Shown here: piece by piece, positions 47,105 to 57,144 of the stretch
How positions within the stretch are numbered: the stretch's first letter is position 1
How the letters are laid out: each line of letters begins with the position of its first letter
From: Lachnospiraceae bacterium
GTDB taxonomy: Bacteria > Bacillota > Clostridia > Lachnospirales > Lachnospiraceae
Assembly: GCA_024693925.1 (NCBI GenBank)
Contig: JAILKH010000196.1
Coordinates: 1-60,750 of the forward strand
Direction of reading: 5' to 3'
DNA length: 60,750 nucleotides
The notes under the pieces: model-generated
The model's input: only the letters and a program-made list of their open reading frames with translations
What the model was told of the DNA's origin: nothing
Databases searched by the model: none
Position numbers and translations under genes: made by a program

Positions 47105-48079
47105 ATGGATAAAGAGATAAACACGGTTGCAGTATTGACCAGCGGAGGAGATGCACCCGGAATGAATGCGGCAATCAGAGCGGTGGTAAGACGTGCAATA
47201 GCTAACGGCAAGCGTGTTATCGGTATACAGAAGGGTTATCAGGGATTATTGAATGAAGAAATGAACGATATGAGTCCCAGGGATGTGTCCGATATAATAC
47301 AAAGAGGCGGAACTATCTTAAGAACCGCAAGGTGTGAGGAGTTTAAGACCCCGGAGGGTCAGGAAAAAGGAGCCGAAATCTGCCGTAAGCATGGAATAGA
47401 CGGATTGGTAGTTATCGGAGGAGACGGTTCATACAGAGGAGCTCAGGCACTTTCCCGTCAGGGAATAAATACAATAGGGATCCCCGGTACCATTGACCTG
47501 GATATAGCCTGCTCGGATTATACTATAGGTTTTGATACTGCAGTTAATACCGCTATGGAAGCAATAGATAAGGTAAGAGATACTTCTTCTTCGCATGAAA
47601 GATGTTCGATCATAGAGGTTATGGGAAGAAATGCCGGTTATATTGCACTTTGGTGCGGAGTTGCGTCCGGAGCTGAGGATATTCTGTTACCGGAGAAGTA
47701 TGAGTTTAAAGAGCAGGAAATAATTAATAATATAATAAGTAACCGTAAGAGAGGTAAGACTCATCATCTTATAATCAATGCTGAGGGTATAGGACATTCC
47801 ACATCTATGGCTAGAAGGATTGAAGCTGCAACGGGAGTTGAGACCAGAGCAACGATACTCGGTTATATGCAGCGGGGCGGATCACCTACCTGTAAGGACA
47901 GATATTACGGATCCATGATGGGAGCTTATGCGGCAGATCTGTTATGTGCCGGAAAGACCAACAGGGTAGTAGGTTACAAGCATGGTGAATATTGTGATTT
48001 TGATATTGAGGAAGCACTGGCTATGCAGAAGGATATCCCTCAATACGAATATGAGGTAACCAAGTCACTGTCAATATAA
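47105..48079 (+). CDS. pfkA: ATP-dependent 6-phosphofructokinase
   Basis: 324 residues. GGDAPGMNAAIR binds ATP, GGDGSYRGA (Gly-Gly-Asp-Gly) indicates ATP rather than pyrophosphate, and MGRNAGYIAL is the fructose-6-phosphate helix. The catalytic loop reads PGTIDLDIACSDYTIGFDT, where the usual TIDND is TIDLD; I recall the same text in other Lachnospiraceae, so this may be a lineage feature. GGAGGAACC precedes the ATG. It is the key step of glycolysis. Confidence 0.93.
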   Translation: MDKEINTVAVLTSGGDAPGMNAAIRAVVRRAIANGKRVIGIQKGYQGLLNEEMNDMSPRDVSDIIQRGGTILRTARCEEFKTPEGQEKGAEICRKHGIDGLVVIGGDGSYRGAQALSRQGINTIGIPGTIDLDIACSDYTIGFDTAVNTAMEAIDKVRDTSSSHERCSIIEVMGRNAGYIALWCGVASGAEDILLPEKYEFKEQEIINNIISNRKRGKTHHLIINAEGIGHSTSMARRIEAATGVETRATILGYMQRGGSPTCKDRYYGSMMGAYAADLLCAGKTNRVVGYKHGEYCDFDIEEALAMQKDIPQYEYEVTKSLSI

Positions 48080-48144
48080 AAGCAGTGACAATAAGGGACA
48101 GCTTTTTTGGGAAAGCATTATGATCACCGGGAATGTAAGAAAAA

Positions 48145-48978
48145 ATGATCACAAGTATTTCAAATAACGGTATAAAAAATATAATTAAATTATGTACTAA
48201 CGCAAAGGCGCGTCGGGAACAGGGGGTTTTCGTTTCGGAGGGGATCAGGATGTTCAACGAGGCGCCGCTTGTATGTGTAAAAGAAGTATATATAAACGAA
48301 AGTTTCCATGAGAAGATATTTTATAATAAAGAATCCGTAAAAGCGGACATACAGGGAGAAGACCGGCTTAGGGCAATATGCAGGGAGAAACTTGAAAAAA
48401 CCGGTTATACAATGGTTGCGGATCAGGTATTTAAAAAGCTGAGTCAGACTATTTCACCTCAGGGAATACTGTGTGTAATAAAGCAAAGCAGGTGGGAGTT
48501 AGCACAATTGACACAAGAGAAGGAGGAGGCTTTACATATCCTGGTACTTGAAGAGATACAGGATCCGGGAAATATGGGGACCATGATAAGAACCGCAGAG
48601 GCAGCAGGCTATGATCTTATCCTTGCGTCCGAAGGAACGGTTGATGTATATAATCCCAAGGTAATACGGTCTACCATGGGTTCCGTATTCAGGGTGCCGG
48701 TCATATATACCGAAAACCTGAAAACCAGCCTTCGGTTTCTTAAGGAAAAAGGAGTCAGGATATATGCGGCCCATTTAAGAGGAAAAAAGGATTATGATAA
48801 AATTGATTATCCCGGGAAGATGGCCGTTATGATAGGTAATGAAGGAAACGGATTAAGTGATATGATCGCAGATGAGGCGGATGAATACATTAAGATCCCC
48901 ATGAAGGGTAAGGTGGAATCCTTAAATGCTTCGGTGGCATCAGCTTTGTTAATGTTTAATTCCGTAAGTGTAAGATAA
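48145..48978 (+). CDS. TrmH/SpoU family RNA 2'-O-methyltransferase
   Basis: 277 residues. The N-terminal RNA-binding part is followed by the SPOUT knot with motif 1 DPGNMGTMIRTAEA, motif 2 MIGNEGNGLS, and motif 3 IPMKGKVESLNASVASALLMF, all intact. It methylates ribose 2'-OH in 23S rRNA or tRNA; which position cannot be told. The Shine-Dalgarno signal is weak. Confidence 0.92.
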   Translation: MITSISNNGIKNIIKLCTNAKARREQGVFVSEGIRMFNEAPLVCVKEVYINESFHEKIFYNKESVKADIQGEDRLRAICREKLEKTGYTMVADQVFKKLSQTISPQGILCVIKQSRWELAQLTQEKEEALHILVLEEIQDPGNMGTMIRTAEAAGYDLILASEGTVDVYNPKVIRSTMGSVFRVPVIYTENLKTSLRFLKEKGVRIYAAHLRGKKDYDKIDYPGKMAVMIGNEGNGLSDMIADEADEYIKIPMKGKVESLNASVASALLMFNSVSVR

Positions 48979-49007
48979 ATAAATGACAGAAAAAAAGGAG
49001 AAGAAAA

Positions 49008-49817
49008 ATGAAGATAGGATTTATAGGTTTGGGAAATATGGGTTCTGCAATGATCGGAGGCATAATTAAGAATAAGCTGGTGGAAGCCTCGGATATAATA
49101 GGATCGGATTACAGCCGTGAACGGGTGAAGGAAATGGAGAAGAGTTGCGGTATCAGCGGGGCTTCATCAAATGAAGAAGTTGCAAAAAATGCGGATATCC
49201 TTGTGACTTCCGTTAAACCCCAGGTATATGAGACAGTTATAAAGGGAATAAGGGATAAGATAAAAGATAATACCGTAATAGTTTCAATAGCACCGGGAAA
49301 GACCATAGGATGGCTTACGGAAAAATATAATGAGAATAATACCGAAAGAAAGCTTAAAATAGTAAGATGTATGCCAAATACACCTGCTCTTGTGGGGGAA
49401 GGATGTACGGGTGTATGCAGGTGTGAAAATGTTAATGATAAGGAGTTTGAGACTGTGCTCAGCATTCTTAACAGCTTCGGGCGGGCCTATGAAATCCCGG
49501 AAAGTCAGATGGACGCGGTAGTGGCGGTAAGTGGAAGTTCTCCGGCATATGTATTTATGCTTATAGAGGCAATGGCAGACGGTGCGGTTGCGGAAGGTTT
49601 ATCCAGAAAGACTGCCTATGAAATGGCGGCGCAGGCAGTACTTGGAAGTGCCAAAATGGTTCTTGAGAGCGGTAAGCATCCCGGTGAACTTAAGGATATG
49701 GTATGTTCACCTGCCGGAACGACGATAGATGCGGTAGCTTTGCTTGAAAAGAGGGGTTTCAGGTCTGCGGTTATAGATGCGGAAAGGGTATGTGCAGCAA
49801 AATCACGCAGCCTATAA
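49008..49817 (+). CDS. proC: Pyrroline-5-carboxylate reductase
   Basis: 269 residues. The Rossmann loop is GFIGLGNMGSAMIGG, and the C-terminal signature is HPGELKDMVCSPAGTTIDAV with the substrate-binding TTIDAV. It makes proline from pyrroline-5-carboxylate. AAAGGAGAAG precedes the ATG. Confidence 0.95.
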   Translation: MKIGFIGLGNMGSAMIGGIIKNKLVEASDIIGSDYSRERVKEMEKSCGISGASSNEEVAKNADILVTSVKPQVYETVIKGIRDKIKDNTVIVSIAPGKTIGWLTEKYNENNTERKLKIVRCMPNTPALVGEGCTGVCRCENVNDKEFETVLSILNSFGRAYEIPESQMDAVVAVSGSSPAYVFMLIEAMADGAVAEGLSRKTAYEMAAQAVLGSAKMVLESGKHPGELKDMVCSPAGTTIDAVALLEKRGFRSAVIDAERVCAAKSRSL

Positions 49818-49872
49818 GTACCATTTCAGGGAAGTAATTTCAAAGGAAAAATCATCCAAATGTTACAAAAGT

Positions 49873-49901
49873 TTGACAAATCAATTATTTCTTGCTATAG
49901 T
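49873..49901 (+). promoter_or_regulatory. Predicted promoter of the SH3/SleB hydrolase gene
   Basis: TTGACA (49873-49878), 17-base spacer, TATAGT (49896-49901): a near-consensus pair about 130 bases before the ATG at 50032. Confidence 0.8.
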
Positions 49902-50031
49902 AGTTTGCGATAGGCTTAAAAATTGTAACTTTTTTGTAATAATTTCAAGATGTGGTATGGGGTTAATAAAGAACCACAATTTATGGATTTTATGATTTTT
50001 AAGTGTGTATCGTAAAGTATAGGAGGAATAT

Positions 50032-51252
50032 ATGAAAAACAAAATGCATGCTTGTATGGCGGCAGTAACAGCAATTGCAGTTACGGCGACCGTGATGCTG
50101 GGGGGTATGCAGAATGTTTTTGCGGCAGGAACGACAATAACGAAATCGGATACTGTTGCATCGGCTAAGATAAAAGTTAAAGATACCGTAGCCAAAAATA
50201 ATGGGTCAGATAGTGAATCTACAATCAATATTAAAGTTGGATCATCAGCTTCCATAGATATAAAGGTGGATGAGTCCAAAAAGAAGGCCGCACAGGAGGA
50301 TGTGGATCTTAGCGGAGAAGTTGCAGGTATAGAATACGAGAAACTTGTAATGGCTAACGTTGAGGAGGCGGTTAATGTAAGAGCAGCATCTTCGGAGGAG
50401 GCCGAAATTGTAGGAAAATTATATAAAGAGTGCGCCGGTGAAATCCTTGAAAAGGGTGAAGGATGGACAAAGATACAGACAGGAAAGCTTACAGGATGGG
50501 TTAATAATGATTATTTGTTATTTGGAGCACAGGCCAAGAAATTAGCCGATTCCGTAGTTGAGAGGGTAGCAACCTCAAAGACTTCCTGTTTGAGGGTAAG
50601 AACGGAAGCGAATCCCGATGCGGCAGTATATGATCTGCTGGCAGAAGGGGATACTATAGAAATGGTGGAAGATCTGGGTGATTGGGTAGCCGTTGAATTT
50701 TCGGACGGAACCATCGGTTATGTATCTTCCGAATATGTAGATATATCGGATGAGATAGGTAAGGGAGAAACTATCGAATCCATAAAGGCCAAAGAAGAAG
50801 CAAGAAAGAAGGAAGAGGAAGCAGGCAAAGCCAAGGCTTCGAATGATACTTCCAAGACTTCGGCCAATAGCGGTACAGCCGCAGGCAGTACTTCAAACAG
50901 TGCAGCAGCGGTTTCATGCGATGATGTAACCTTGCTTGCGGCACTTATACAGAGTGAAGCGGGAAATGAGTGTTATGAAGGACAGGTATCTGTCGGTTCG
51001 GTGGTAATGAACAGACTTCATACGGGAAAGTACGGTAATTCGCTTTATTCCGTAATTTATGCCAAGGGTCAGTTTTCACCTGCCGGAAGTGGAAGAGTAG
51101 CTCAGATATGCTCACAGGGTCCCAAGGCCAGTTGTATAGCTGCAGCCCAGGAGGCAATGAGCGGAGCTTCTTATGTTGGAACGGCTACCAAGTTCAGGCC
51201 GGTAAGTTCGGGATATCCGGGAATAGTAATAGGTAATCACGTATTTTGGTAA
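50032..51252 (+). CDS. SleB/CwlJ-like cell-wall hydrolase with two SH3 domains
   Basis: 406 residues. Signal peptide ending near VFAAG, then two bacterial SH3 domains (NVRAASSEEAEIVGKL and LRVRTEANPDAAVYDL), an Ala/Lys/Ser-rich linker, and a C-terminal Hydrolase_2 (SleB) domain: LAALIQSEAGNECYEGQVSVG with the catalytic Glu, VVMNRL, and QFSP. Homologs cut glycan strands of cortex or cell wall. It has its own promoter and terminator. Confidence 0.9.
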   Translation: MKNKMHACMAAVTAIAVTATVMLGGMQNVFAAGTTITKSDTVASAKIKVKDTVAKNNGSDSESTINIKVGSSASIDIKVDESKKKAAQEDVDLSGEVAGIEYEKLVMANVEEAVNVRAASSEEAEIVGKLYKECAGEILEKGEGWTKIQTGKLTGWVNNDYLLFGAQAKKLADSVVERVATSKTSCLRVRTEANPDAAVYDLLAEGDTIEMVEDLGDWVAVEFSDGTIGYVSSEYVDISDEIGKGETIESIKAKEEARKKEEEAGKAKASNDTSKTSANSGTAAGSTSNSAAAVSCDDVTLLAALIQSEAGNECYEGQVSVGSVVMNRLHTGKYGNSLYSVIYAKGQFSPAGSGRVAQICSQGPKASCIAAAQEAMSGASYVGTATKFRPVSSGYPGIVIGNHVFW

Positions 51253-51284
51253 GAAGTATCATAATCATATAAGCAGTAAATATG

Positions 51285-51320
51285 TATAGAATGGTGGTGT
51301 GGATGCATCACCATTCTATA
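51285..51320 (+). terminator. Terminator after the SleB gene
   Basis: TATAGAATGGTG pairs perfectly with CACCATTCTATA (12 base pairs), then TTTGATTTTAATTT. Confidence 0.9.
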
Positions 51321-51389
51321 TTTGATTTTAATTTATTTATATAGTACACTTTAATTTATCAATTTGTTTGAAACGGAAGGTATATCGTA

Positions 51390-52376
51390 ATGAGCTTAAA
51401 GGGAAGGGATTTTTTAACACTTAAAGATTTTACAAAAGAAGAAATATTGGAATTTCTGGACCTTGCTGCCGAACTTAAGGAAAAAAAGAAGCAGGGGATT
51501 TTTGACAGGATATATAAAGGTAAAAATGTTGCTTTAATATTTGAAAAAACAAGTACCAGGACCAGGTGCTCTTTTGAAGTGGCTGCCCATGATATGGGTA
51601 TCGGAACTACATATCTTGATCCTAAAAGTTCACAGATAGGAAAAAAGGAAAGTATAGCCGATACAGCAAGGGTATTGTCAAGGATGTTTGACGGGATAGA
51701 ATACCGTGGTTTCGGCCAGGAAATAGTTGAAGAGTTAGCCAAATACGCAGAGGTACCGGTATGGAACGGATTAACCAATGAATATCATCCCACACAGATG
51801 CTTGCGGATCTGCTTACAATCCGGGAGTATCTTAAGACTCTGGAGGGCAGAAAGCTTGTATATATGGGGGATGCAAGATATAACATGGGGAATTCTCTTA
51901 TGATCACCTGTGCAAAGATGGGTATGAACTTTGTGGCTGCCGCTCCAAATAAGTATTTTCCTAATGAAAAGCTGGTGGAAGAGTGCAGGGAATATTGCAA
52001 GATAAGCGGTGGTTCCATAAATTTTGAAGAGGATGCAATGAAGGCCGCCAAGGATGCGGATATCATATATACGGATGTATGGGTATCCATGGGTGAGCCG
52101 GATGAAATATGGGAGGAAAGAATAAGGGATCTTACTCCTTATAAGGTTACTATGGATATTATGGCTCAGGCAAAGGAGAGTGCAATCTTTCTTCATTGTC
52201 TTCCCGCTTTCCATGATCTTAAAACTGAGATCGGTAAGGAAATGGGAGAGAGATTTAAGCTTACGGAAATGGAAGTCAGTGATGAGGTTTTTGAGAAGTA
52301 TGCAGAGGTGGTTTTTGATGAAGCGGAAAACCGTATGCATACAATAAAAGCGGTGATGGCCGCAACATTGGGATAA
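51390..52376 (+). CDS. argF: Ornithine carbamoyltransferase
   Basis: 328 residues. STRTR at residues 55-59 binds carbamoyl phosphate, and HCLPAF carries the catalytic Cys and the His that bind ornithine; the tail ENRMHTIKAVMAATL is typical. It makes citrulline for arginine biosynthesis or, in reverse, for arginine deiminase catabolism. No other arg gene is near. The membrane gene follows three bases later. Confidence 0.94.
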   Translation: MSLKGRDFLTLKDFTKEEILEFLDLAAELKEKKKQGIFDRIYKGKNVALIFEKTSTRTRCSFEVAAHDMGIGTTYLDPKSSQIGKKESIADTARVLSRMFDGIEYRGFGQEIVEELAKYAEVPVWNGLTNEYHPTQMLADLLTIREYLKTLEGRKLVYMGDARYNMGNSLMITCAKMGMNFVAAAPNKYFPNEKLVEECREYCKISGGSINFEEDAMKAAKDADIIYTDVWVSMGEPDEIWEERIRDLTPYKVTMDIMAQAKESAIFLHCLPAFHDLKTEIGKEMGERFKLTEMEVSDEVFEKYAEVVFDEAENRMHTIKAVMAATLG

Positions 52377-52378
52377 AT

Positions 52379-52666
52379 ATGAATAAAGAATCCGGTATAT
52401 ATATTAAAAACGTAATGAAGGGTAAATACTTTCTGATAGATTTTATAAGTGCCTTGCTGGCTTTTGGAATCCTTATCCTGGTGGTGCTTAATTCTTTCGG
52501 AGATGGAAGCGGGTTGTATTTTGTGCATATATTTACTTTTGGTTTTTTACTTTCATTATTAAGCTGCATCAAGAAAACAAAGGTAAAATCAGGTTTTTCG
52601 ATAGCCTTCGGTTTTTTCTCCCTGCTTATGGCGGTTATGGCGGTTATGTGTTATTTTAAGCTTTAA
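52379..52666 (+). CDS. Small membrane protein, unknown function
   Basis: 95 residues with three hydrophobic segments (LIDFISALLAFGILILVVL, VHIFTFGFLLSLLSC, FSLLMAVMAVMC). It begins two bases after the argF stop, so it is co-transcribed. No family recognised; small integral proteins with three segments are common in this group. Confidence 0.7.
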   Translation: MNKESGIYIKNVMKGKYFLIDFISALLAFGILILVVLNSFGDGSGLYFVHIFTFGFLLSLLSCIKKTKVKSGFSIAFGFFSLLMAVMAVMCYFKL

Positions 52667-52706
52667 ATCGGATTATCAGACAGATATAAATGGTAGGATC
52701 ATACAA

Positions 52707-53054
52707 ATGGATGAAACAATAGTATTATGCGGTGCCAATGCATATGAACAGAAATATTATTTTAACGAGAAATTTAACAGTCTTCCGGAATCAATAAAGG
52801 ATGAATTACATATAATCTGTGTATTGTTTACCGAAGAAGTGGGAGGTGTTATCACCTTTGAGTATGACAGTGAAGGTAATCTGAGTCTTAAGACAGATGC
52901 TGATGAGGAAGATATATTATATGATGAGATAAGTTCGGGACTTTTGGTTAAAGAGGTTTTAAGGAAAAAACAGGAGCTTATGGAGAGCCTGACTTTATAT
53001 TACAGGATATTTATACTCGGAGAGAATCCGGGAGATCTGCTTAATGAAGAATAG
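52707..53054 (+). CDS. Small conserved-looking cytoplasmic protein
   Basis: 115 residues beginning [20 protein letters not shown], containing [22 protein letters not shown] and ending [10 protein letters not shown] recall similar proteins in Lachnospiraceae under a domain-of-unknown-function label (perhaps DUF6145; unverified). It is eight bases from the coaX gene and probably co-transcribed. No catalytic motif visible. Confidence 0.78.
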   Translation: MDETIVLCGANAYEQKYYFNEKFNSLPESIKDELHIICVLFTEEVGGVITFEYDSEGNLSLKTDADEEDILYDEISSGLLVKEVLRKKQELMESLTLYYRIFILGENPGDLLNEE

Positions 53055-53062
53055 GAGATGTA

Positions 53063-53830
53063 ATGTTATTAGCGATTGATGTGGGTAATACAAATATTAC
53101 CATAGGTATATATGATCATAAGGAATTAAAGGGGCATTTCAGGATAACTACCAAGATTCCGAGAACTTCGGACGAATACGGTATAACCATCACGGAACTT
53201 ATAGAGAGGCAGGAGCTTTCCATTAAAGATGTAAATGGAGTTATAATAGCAAGCGTCGTTCCCAATATTATGTATTCTCTGACCCGCAGTATTGTAAAAT
53301 ATTTGAAATTAGAGCCGATAATAGTAGGGCCCGGAACCAAGACGGGGATCAAGGTTGCAACTAAGAATCCAAGAGAAATAGGTTCTGACAGGATCGTGGA
53401 TGCGGTAGCGGCTTATGAGTTGTACGGCGGTCCGATACTGGTTCTTGATTTTGGAACAGCAACAACCTATGATCTTGTAACGGAAGAGGGACATTTTGTT
53501 GCCGGTATTACTGCGCCGGGAGTAAGGATAAGTGCCAAGGCATTGTCGGATAGTGCCGCAAAGCTGCCGGAAATAGAGATAGTCAGGCCGGAATCTATCC
53601 TTGCTCAGGATACCGTCAGCAGTATGCAGGCAGGTCTTATGTATGGACAGATAGGACAGACTGAGTACATAATAAAGGAAGTAAAGAAAGAATCCGGTTA
53701 TGATAAGCTTAAGGTTGTGGCAACAGGCGGTCTTGGCAGGACAATAGCAGATGAAACCGAATTAATAGATGAATATAATGCCGATCTTACATTGGAAGGA
53801 TTACGGATAATATATGGTAAGAATAGGTAA
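53063..53830 (+). CDS. coaX: Type III pantothenate kinase
   Basis: 255 residues of the actin-like fold. [17 protein letters not shown] is the first phosphate loop, [16 protein letters not shown] holds the catalytic Asp, and [11 protein letters not shown] the second loop. It phosphorylates pantothenate, the first step of coenzyme A synthesis. Its 3' end overlaps the dusB start by 17 bases. Confidence 0.95.
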   Translation: MLLAIDVGNTNITIGIYDHKELKGHFRITTKIPRTSDEYGITITELIERQELSIKDVNGVIIASVVPNIMYSLTRSIVKYLKLEPIIVGPGTKTGIKVATKNPREIGSDRIVDAVAAYELYGGPILVLDFGTATTYDLVTEEGHFVAGITAPGVRISAKALSDSAAKLPEIEIVRPESILAQDTVSSMQAGLMYGQIGQTEYIIKEVKKESGYDKLKVVATGGLGRTIADETELIDEYNADLTLEGLRIIYGKNR

Positions 53831-54770
53831 TCAAGAGATAAAAAATAAATGGATACTGGCACCGATGGCAGGGGTATGTGACCTGCCATTTCGTGTGTTA
53901 TGCGCTGAAATGGGAGCCGGTATGACCTGTATGGAAATGGTAAGTGCAAAGGCTATTTATTATAATAATAAAAATACGGAACTTCTTATGGAGATATCTC
54001 CTAAGGAGGAGGTGGTTTCCTTACAGCTCTTTGGTTCGGATCCCAGGATAATGGGGGATATGGCAGCCCGTATTGAGGAAAGGCCTTTCTCTATACTGGA
54101 TATAAATATGGGATGTCCGGTACCTAAGGTTGTAAATAATCATGAGGGTTCGGCTCTTATGAAGGATCCCCTCCTTGCGGGAAGGATAATAGAGTCGGTG
54201 GCGGGAGCAATAAAGAAGCCGGTTACCGTTAAGATAAGAAAAGGTTATGACGAGGAGCATATAAATGCGGTGGAAATAGCCCGCATAGCACAGGAGTCCG
54301 GAGCAGCGGCAGTGGCCGTGCACGGAAGGACAAGAGAGCAGTATTATTCGGGAAAAGCAGACTGGGATATAATACGGCAGGTTAAAGAGGCGGTTAATAT
54401 TCCTGTTATAGGAAACGGTGATGTTAAGGATGCGGCATCGGCACATGAAATAATAGAAGAAACCGGGTGTGATGCGGTTATGATAGGCAGGGCGGCCCAG
54501 GGAAATCCCTGGATATTTAAAGAGCTTGTAATGGCAGAGGGGGGATTAAGTTACAATGGTCCCACAAAGGAGGAGTTAAGAGAGACCATCCTTAAGCATG
54601 CGAAGATGTTAATTGACTGTAAGGGAGAGTATATAGGGATCCGTGAAATGAGAAAGCATGCAGCCTGGTATACACAGGGATTACCGGGTTCATCAAAGCT
54701 TCGTGCCAGACTGGGAGAGATATTGTGTTATGAGGATTTAAGAGTGCTTACGGAGGAGTGTTTAAGCTAA
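53814..54770 (+). CDS. dusB: tRNA-dihydrouridine synthase
   Basis: 318 residues, TIM barrel with [15 protein letters not shown] is the signature at the start, [10 protein letters not shown] carries the catalytic Cys, and VKIRKGYDE and VHGRTREQ follow. It reduces uridines in the D-loop of tRNA. The start ATG at 53814 lies within coaX, so the two genes are translationally coupled. Confidence 0.94.
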   Translation: MVRIGNQEIKNKWILAPMAGVCDLPFRVLCAEMGAGMTCMEMVSAKAIYYNNKNTELLMEISPKEEVVSLQLFGSDPRIMGDMAARIEERPFSILDINMGCPVPKVVNNHEGSALMKDPLLAGRIIESVAGAIKKPVTVKIRKGYDEEHINAVEIARIAQESGAAAVAVHGRTREQYYSGKADWDIIRQVKEAVNIPVIGNGDVKDAASAHEIIEETGCDAVMIGRAAQGNPWIFKELVMAEGGLSYNGPTKEELRETILKHAKMLIDCKGEYIGIREMRKHAAWYTQGLPGSSKLRARLGEILCYEDLRVLTEECLS

Positions 54771-54779
54771 AGGCGGTTC

Positions 54780-54809
54780 TTGACACAGGATAAGTTAATG
54801 GAGTATACT
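54780..54809 (+). promoter_or_regulatory. Promoter of greA-lysS
   Basis: TTGACA (54780-54785), 18-base spacer, TATACT (54804-54809), leaving a leader of about 125 bases before greA. No known riboswitch recognised. Confidence 0.75.
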
Positions 54810-54941
54810 ACGCAAGTATGGGGTTTTGTACGATGACGGCAGAACACCGGGCAGTACAGAGTTGAACTTAATAACTATGAACCGGCACAGGGATTACCTC
54901 AGTAAGAGGACGGATCGTGCCAAATTAAAGAGGATGATAAG

Positions 54942-55439
54942 ATGGAAACTGAAAAGAAAAATATCTTAACTTATGAAGGTCTTACAAAATTACAGGATGA
55001 ATTACATGATCTTAAGGTAGTAAGAAGAACCGAAGTAGCCCAGAAGATCAAGGAGGCAAGAGAACAGGGAGATCTGTCGGAGAATGCAGAGTATGATGCA
55101 GCCAAGGATGAACAGCGTGATATAGAGGCCCGTATTGAGGAAATAGAGAAAATACTTAAGAATGCCGAGGTTTTTCTTGATGAAGAAGTAGATAGCGGTA
55201 AGGTAAGTATAGGATGTAAAGTCAGGATCCGCGATCTTGAATTCAAAGAGGATATGGAATATAAAATTGTGGGTTCTACCGAGGCAGATTCCTTAAATGG
55301 AAAGATCAGCAACGAATCACCGGTAGGAAAGGCTCTTCTTGGAGCTAAAAAGGGACAGACTGTCACTGTGGAAACTCAGGCCGGTGAACTTAAATATAAG
55401 GTACTTCAGATAATCCGTCCCGGAGATAAGGATTATTAA
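54942..55439 (+). CDS. greA: Transcription elongation factor GreA
   Basis: 165 residues. The N-terminal coiled coil (TYEGLTKLQDELHDLK, then EAREQGDLSENAEYDAAKDEQ) places acidic tip residues in the RNA polymerase secondary channel, and the C-terminal FKBP-like domain follows (ESPVGKALLGAKKG). GreA stimulates cleavage of backtracked RNA. The lysS gene follows 44 bases later, a pairing common in Firmicutes. Confidence 0.96.
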   Translation: METEKKNILTYEGLTKLQDELHDLKVVRRTEVAQKIKEAREQGDLSENAEYDAAKDEQRDIEARIEEIEKILKNAEVFLDEEVDSGKVSIGCKVRIRDLEFKEDMEYKIVGSTEADSLNGKISNESPVGKALLGAKKGQTVTVETQAGELKYKVLQIIRPGDKDY

Positions 55440-55483
55440 GAATAAGTATCACCTTTAATTGACAGGAAAAGTAGAGGAAAATT

Positions 55484-57088
55484 ATGGCTAAGAATGATCA
55501 GAACAACGAACAGCAGCAGGATATAGGACAGCTTCTTAAGGTAAGAAGAGAAAAGCTTGCTTCTCTTCAGGAAGCAGGAAAGGATCCTTTTATCATTACA
55601 AAATATGACCAGACGCATCATTCCACAGATGCCAAGGCTTTGTATGAAGAGCTGGAATCAAAGCTTCTTGCGGGAAGAGAAGAGGTTAATACCGACGGAA
55701 TGGAAGAAGCTGAGGCCAGAGCAGCGAAAAAGGCTGATTATGAAGAACGCAGGGAGATAATGGATGCACAGCCTATTAATGTATCCATAGCCGGCCGCCT
55801 TATGAGCAAACGTGTAATGGGTAAGGCTTCATTTTCAAATGTTCAGGATAAACCCGGAAATATCCAGGTATATGTAGCCAGGGATGCTATCGGTGAGGAA
55901 TCTTACGCAGAATACAAGAAATATGATGTAGGTGATATTGTAGGCGTAAAAGGTTATGTATTCAGGACTATGATGGGTGAGATATCAATCCATGCGGAAT
56001 CGGTGGTGCTTCTGTCAAAGTCATTGCAGATCCTTCCCGAGAAATATCATGGACTTACAAATACTGATTTAAGGTATCGTCAAAGATATGTTGACCTTAT
56101 TATGAATCAGGATGTTAAAGAGACTTTTGTTAAGAGATCTAAGATTATTTCTTCGATCAGGAAATATCTTGACGAACAGGGCTTTATGGAGGTTGAAACC
56201 CCCATGCTTGTATCAAATGCCGGAGGTGCGGCGGCAAGGCCTTTTGAGACGCATTTCAATGCGCTTGATGAGGATCTTAGACTTCGTATATCACTTGAGC
56301 TTTATCTTAAGAGACTTATCGTCGGAGGACTTGAGAGGGTATACGAGATAGGTCGTGTATTCAGGAACGAGGGACTTGATACAAGACACAATCCCGAGTT
56401 CACACTTATGGAGTTGTATCAGGCTTATACTGATTACAACGGTATGATGGATCTGACTGAAAATATGTTCAGGCATGTTGCAAAGGAAGTGCTTGGAACA
56501 ACTAAGTTTAATTACGGAGATATTGAGCTTGATTTTGGCAAGCCTTTTGAACGAATTACCATGATAGATGCGGTTAAGAAGTATGCGGGAGTTGATTTTG
56601 ACCAGGTACCCGATACGGAAGCTGCAAAGAAACTGGCGGATGAGAGGGATATTCACTACGAGCCTTACCACAAAAAGGGCGATATAATCAATCTCTTCTT
56701 CGAGGAGTATGTGGAGGAGCATCTTGTTCAGCCTACTTTTGTAATGGATCATCCGGTGGAGATTTCTCCGCTTACCAAGCGTAAACCGGACAGACCGGAC
56801 CTTGTTGAGAGATTTGAGCTGTTTATCAATACCTGGGAGATGTGTAATGCTTATTCCGAGCTTAACGATCCCATCGATCAGAGAGAACGTTTTAAAGCTC
56901 AGGATGCTGCTGCGGCAGCAGGCGATGAGGAAGCAAACCACACAGATGAGGACTTCCTTAATGCGCTTGAGATCGGAATGCCCCCTACGGGAGGTATCGG
57001 ATACGGTATAGACAGATTAACGATGCTGTTAACGGATAGTCCAAGTATAAGGGAGGTTTTATTCTTTCCAACGCTCAAGTCGCTCTAA
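55484..57088 (+). CDS. lysS: Lysyl-tRNA synthetase (class II), 3' end is the integration target
   Basis: 534 residues. An OB-fold anticodon domain, then class II motif 2 (RVFRNEGLDTRHNPEFTLMELYQAY) and motif 3 (GIGYGIDRLTMLLTDSPS) with the ATP-binding residues, ending FFPTLKSL. The last 90 bases recur, diverged but in frame, at 60530-60619, so the gene appears to have had its tail exchanged by insertion of the recombinase element. The family often ends with a text like TDSPSIRDVLLFPTMK, so the protein is complete. The active site part in motif 3 is intact. Confidence 0.96.
   Translation: MAKNDQNNEQQQDIGQLLKVRREKLASLQEAGKDPFIITKYDQTHHSTDAKALYEELESKLLAGREEVNTDGMEEAEARAAKKADYEERREIMDAQPINVSIAGRLMSKRVMGKASFSNVQDKPGNIQVYVARDAIGEESYAEYKKYDVGDIVGVKGYVFRTMMGEISIHAESVVLLSKSLQILPEKYHGLTNTDLRYRQRYVDLIMNQDVKETFVKRSKIISSIRKYLDEQGFMEVETPMLVSNAGGAAARPFETHFNALDEDLRLRISLELYLKRLIVGGLERVYEIGRVFRNEGLDTRHNPEFTLMELYQAYTDYNGMMDLTENMFRHVAKEVLGTTKFNYGDIELDFGKPFERITMIDAVKKYAGVDFDQVPDTEAAKKLADERDIHYEPYHKKGDIINLFFEEYVEEHLVQPTFVMDHPVEISPLTKRKPDRPDLVERFELFINTWEMCNAYSELNDPIDQRERFKAQDAAAAAGDEEANHTDEDFLNALEIGMPPTGGIGYGIDRLTMLLTDSPSIREVLFFPTLKSL
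56999..57088 (+). repeat. lysS tail, left copy (candidate attL)
   Basis: The 30 codons of the lysS 3' end from GGATAC to the stop. Against the right copy at 60530-60619, I count 58 of 90 identical bases and 22 of 29 identical residues, with equal length and no gaps. The longest perfect run is ACGGATAGT at 57032-57040. Confidence 0.8.
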
Positions 57089-57144
57089 GCCGCATAAATA
57101 CTGGATTTTTGACACCTATAATATTATAAATATTGACAACAATG

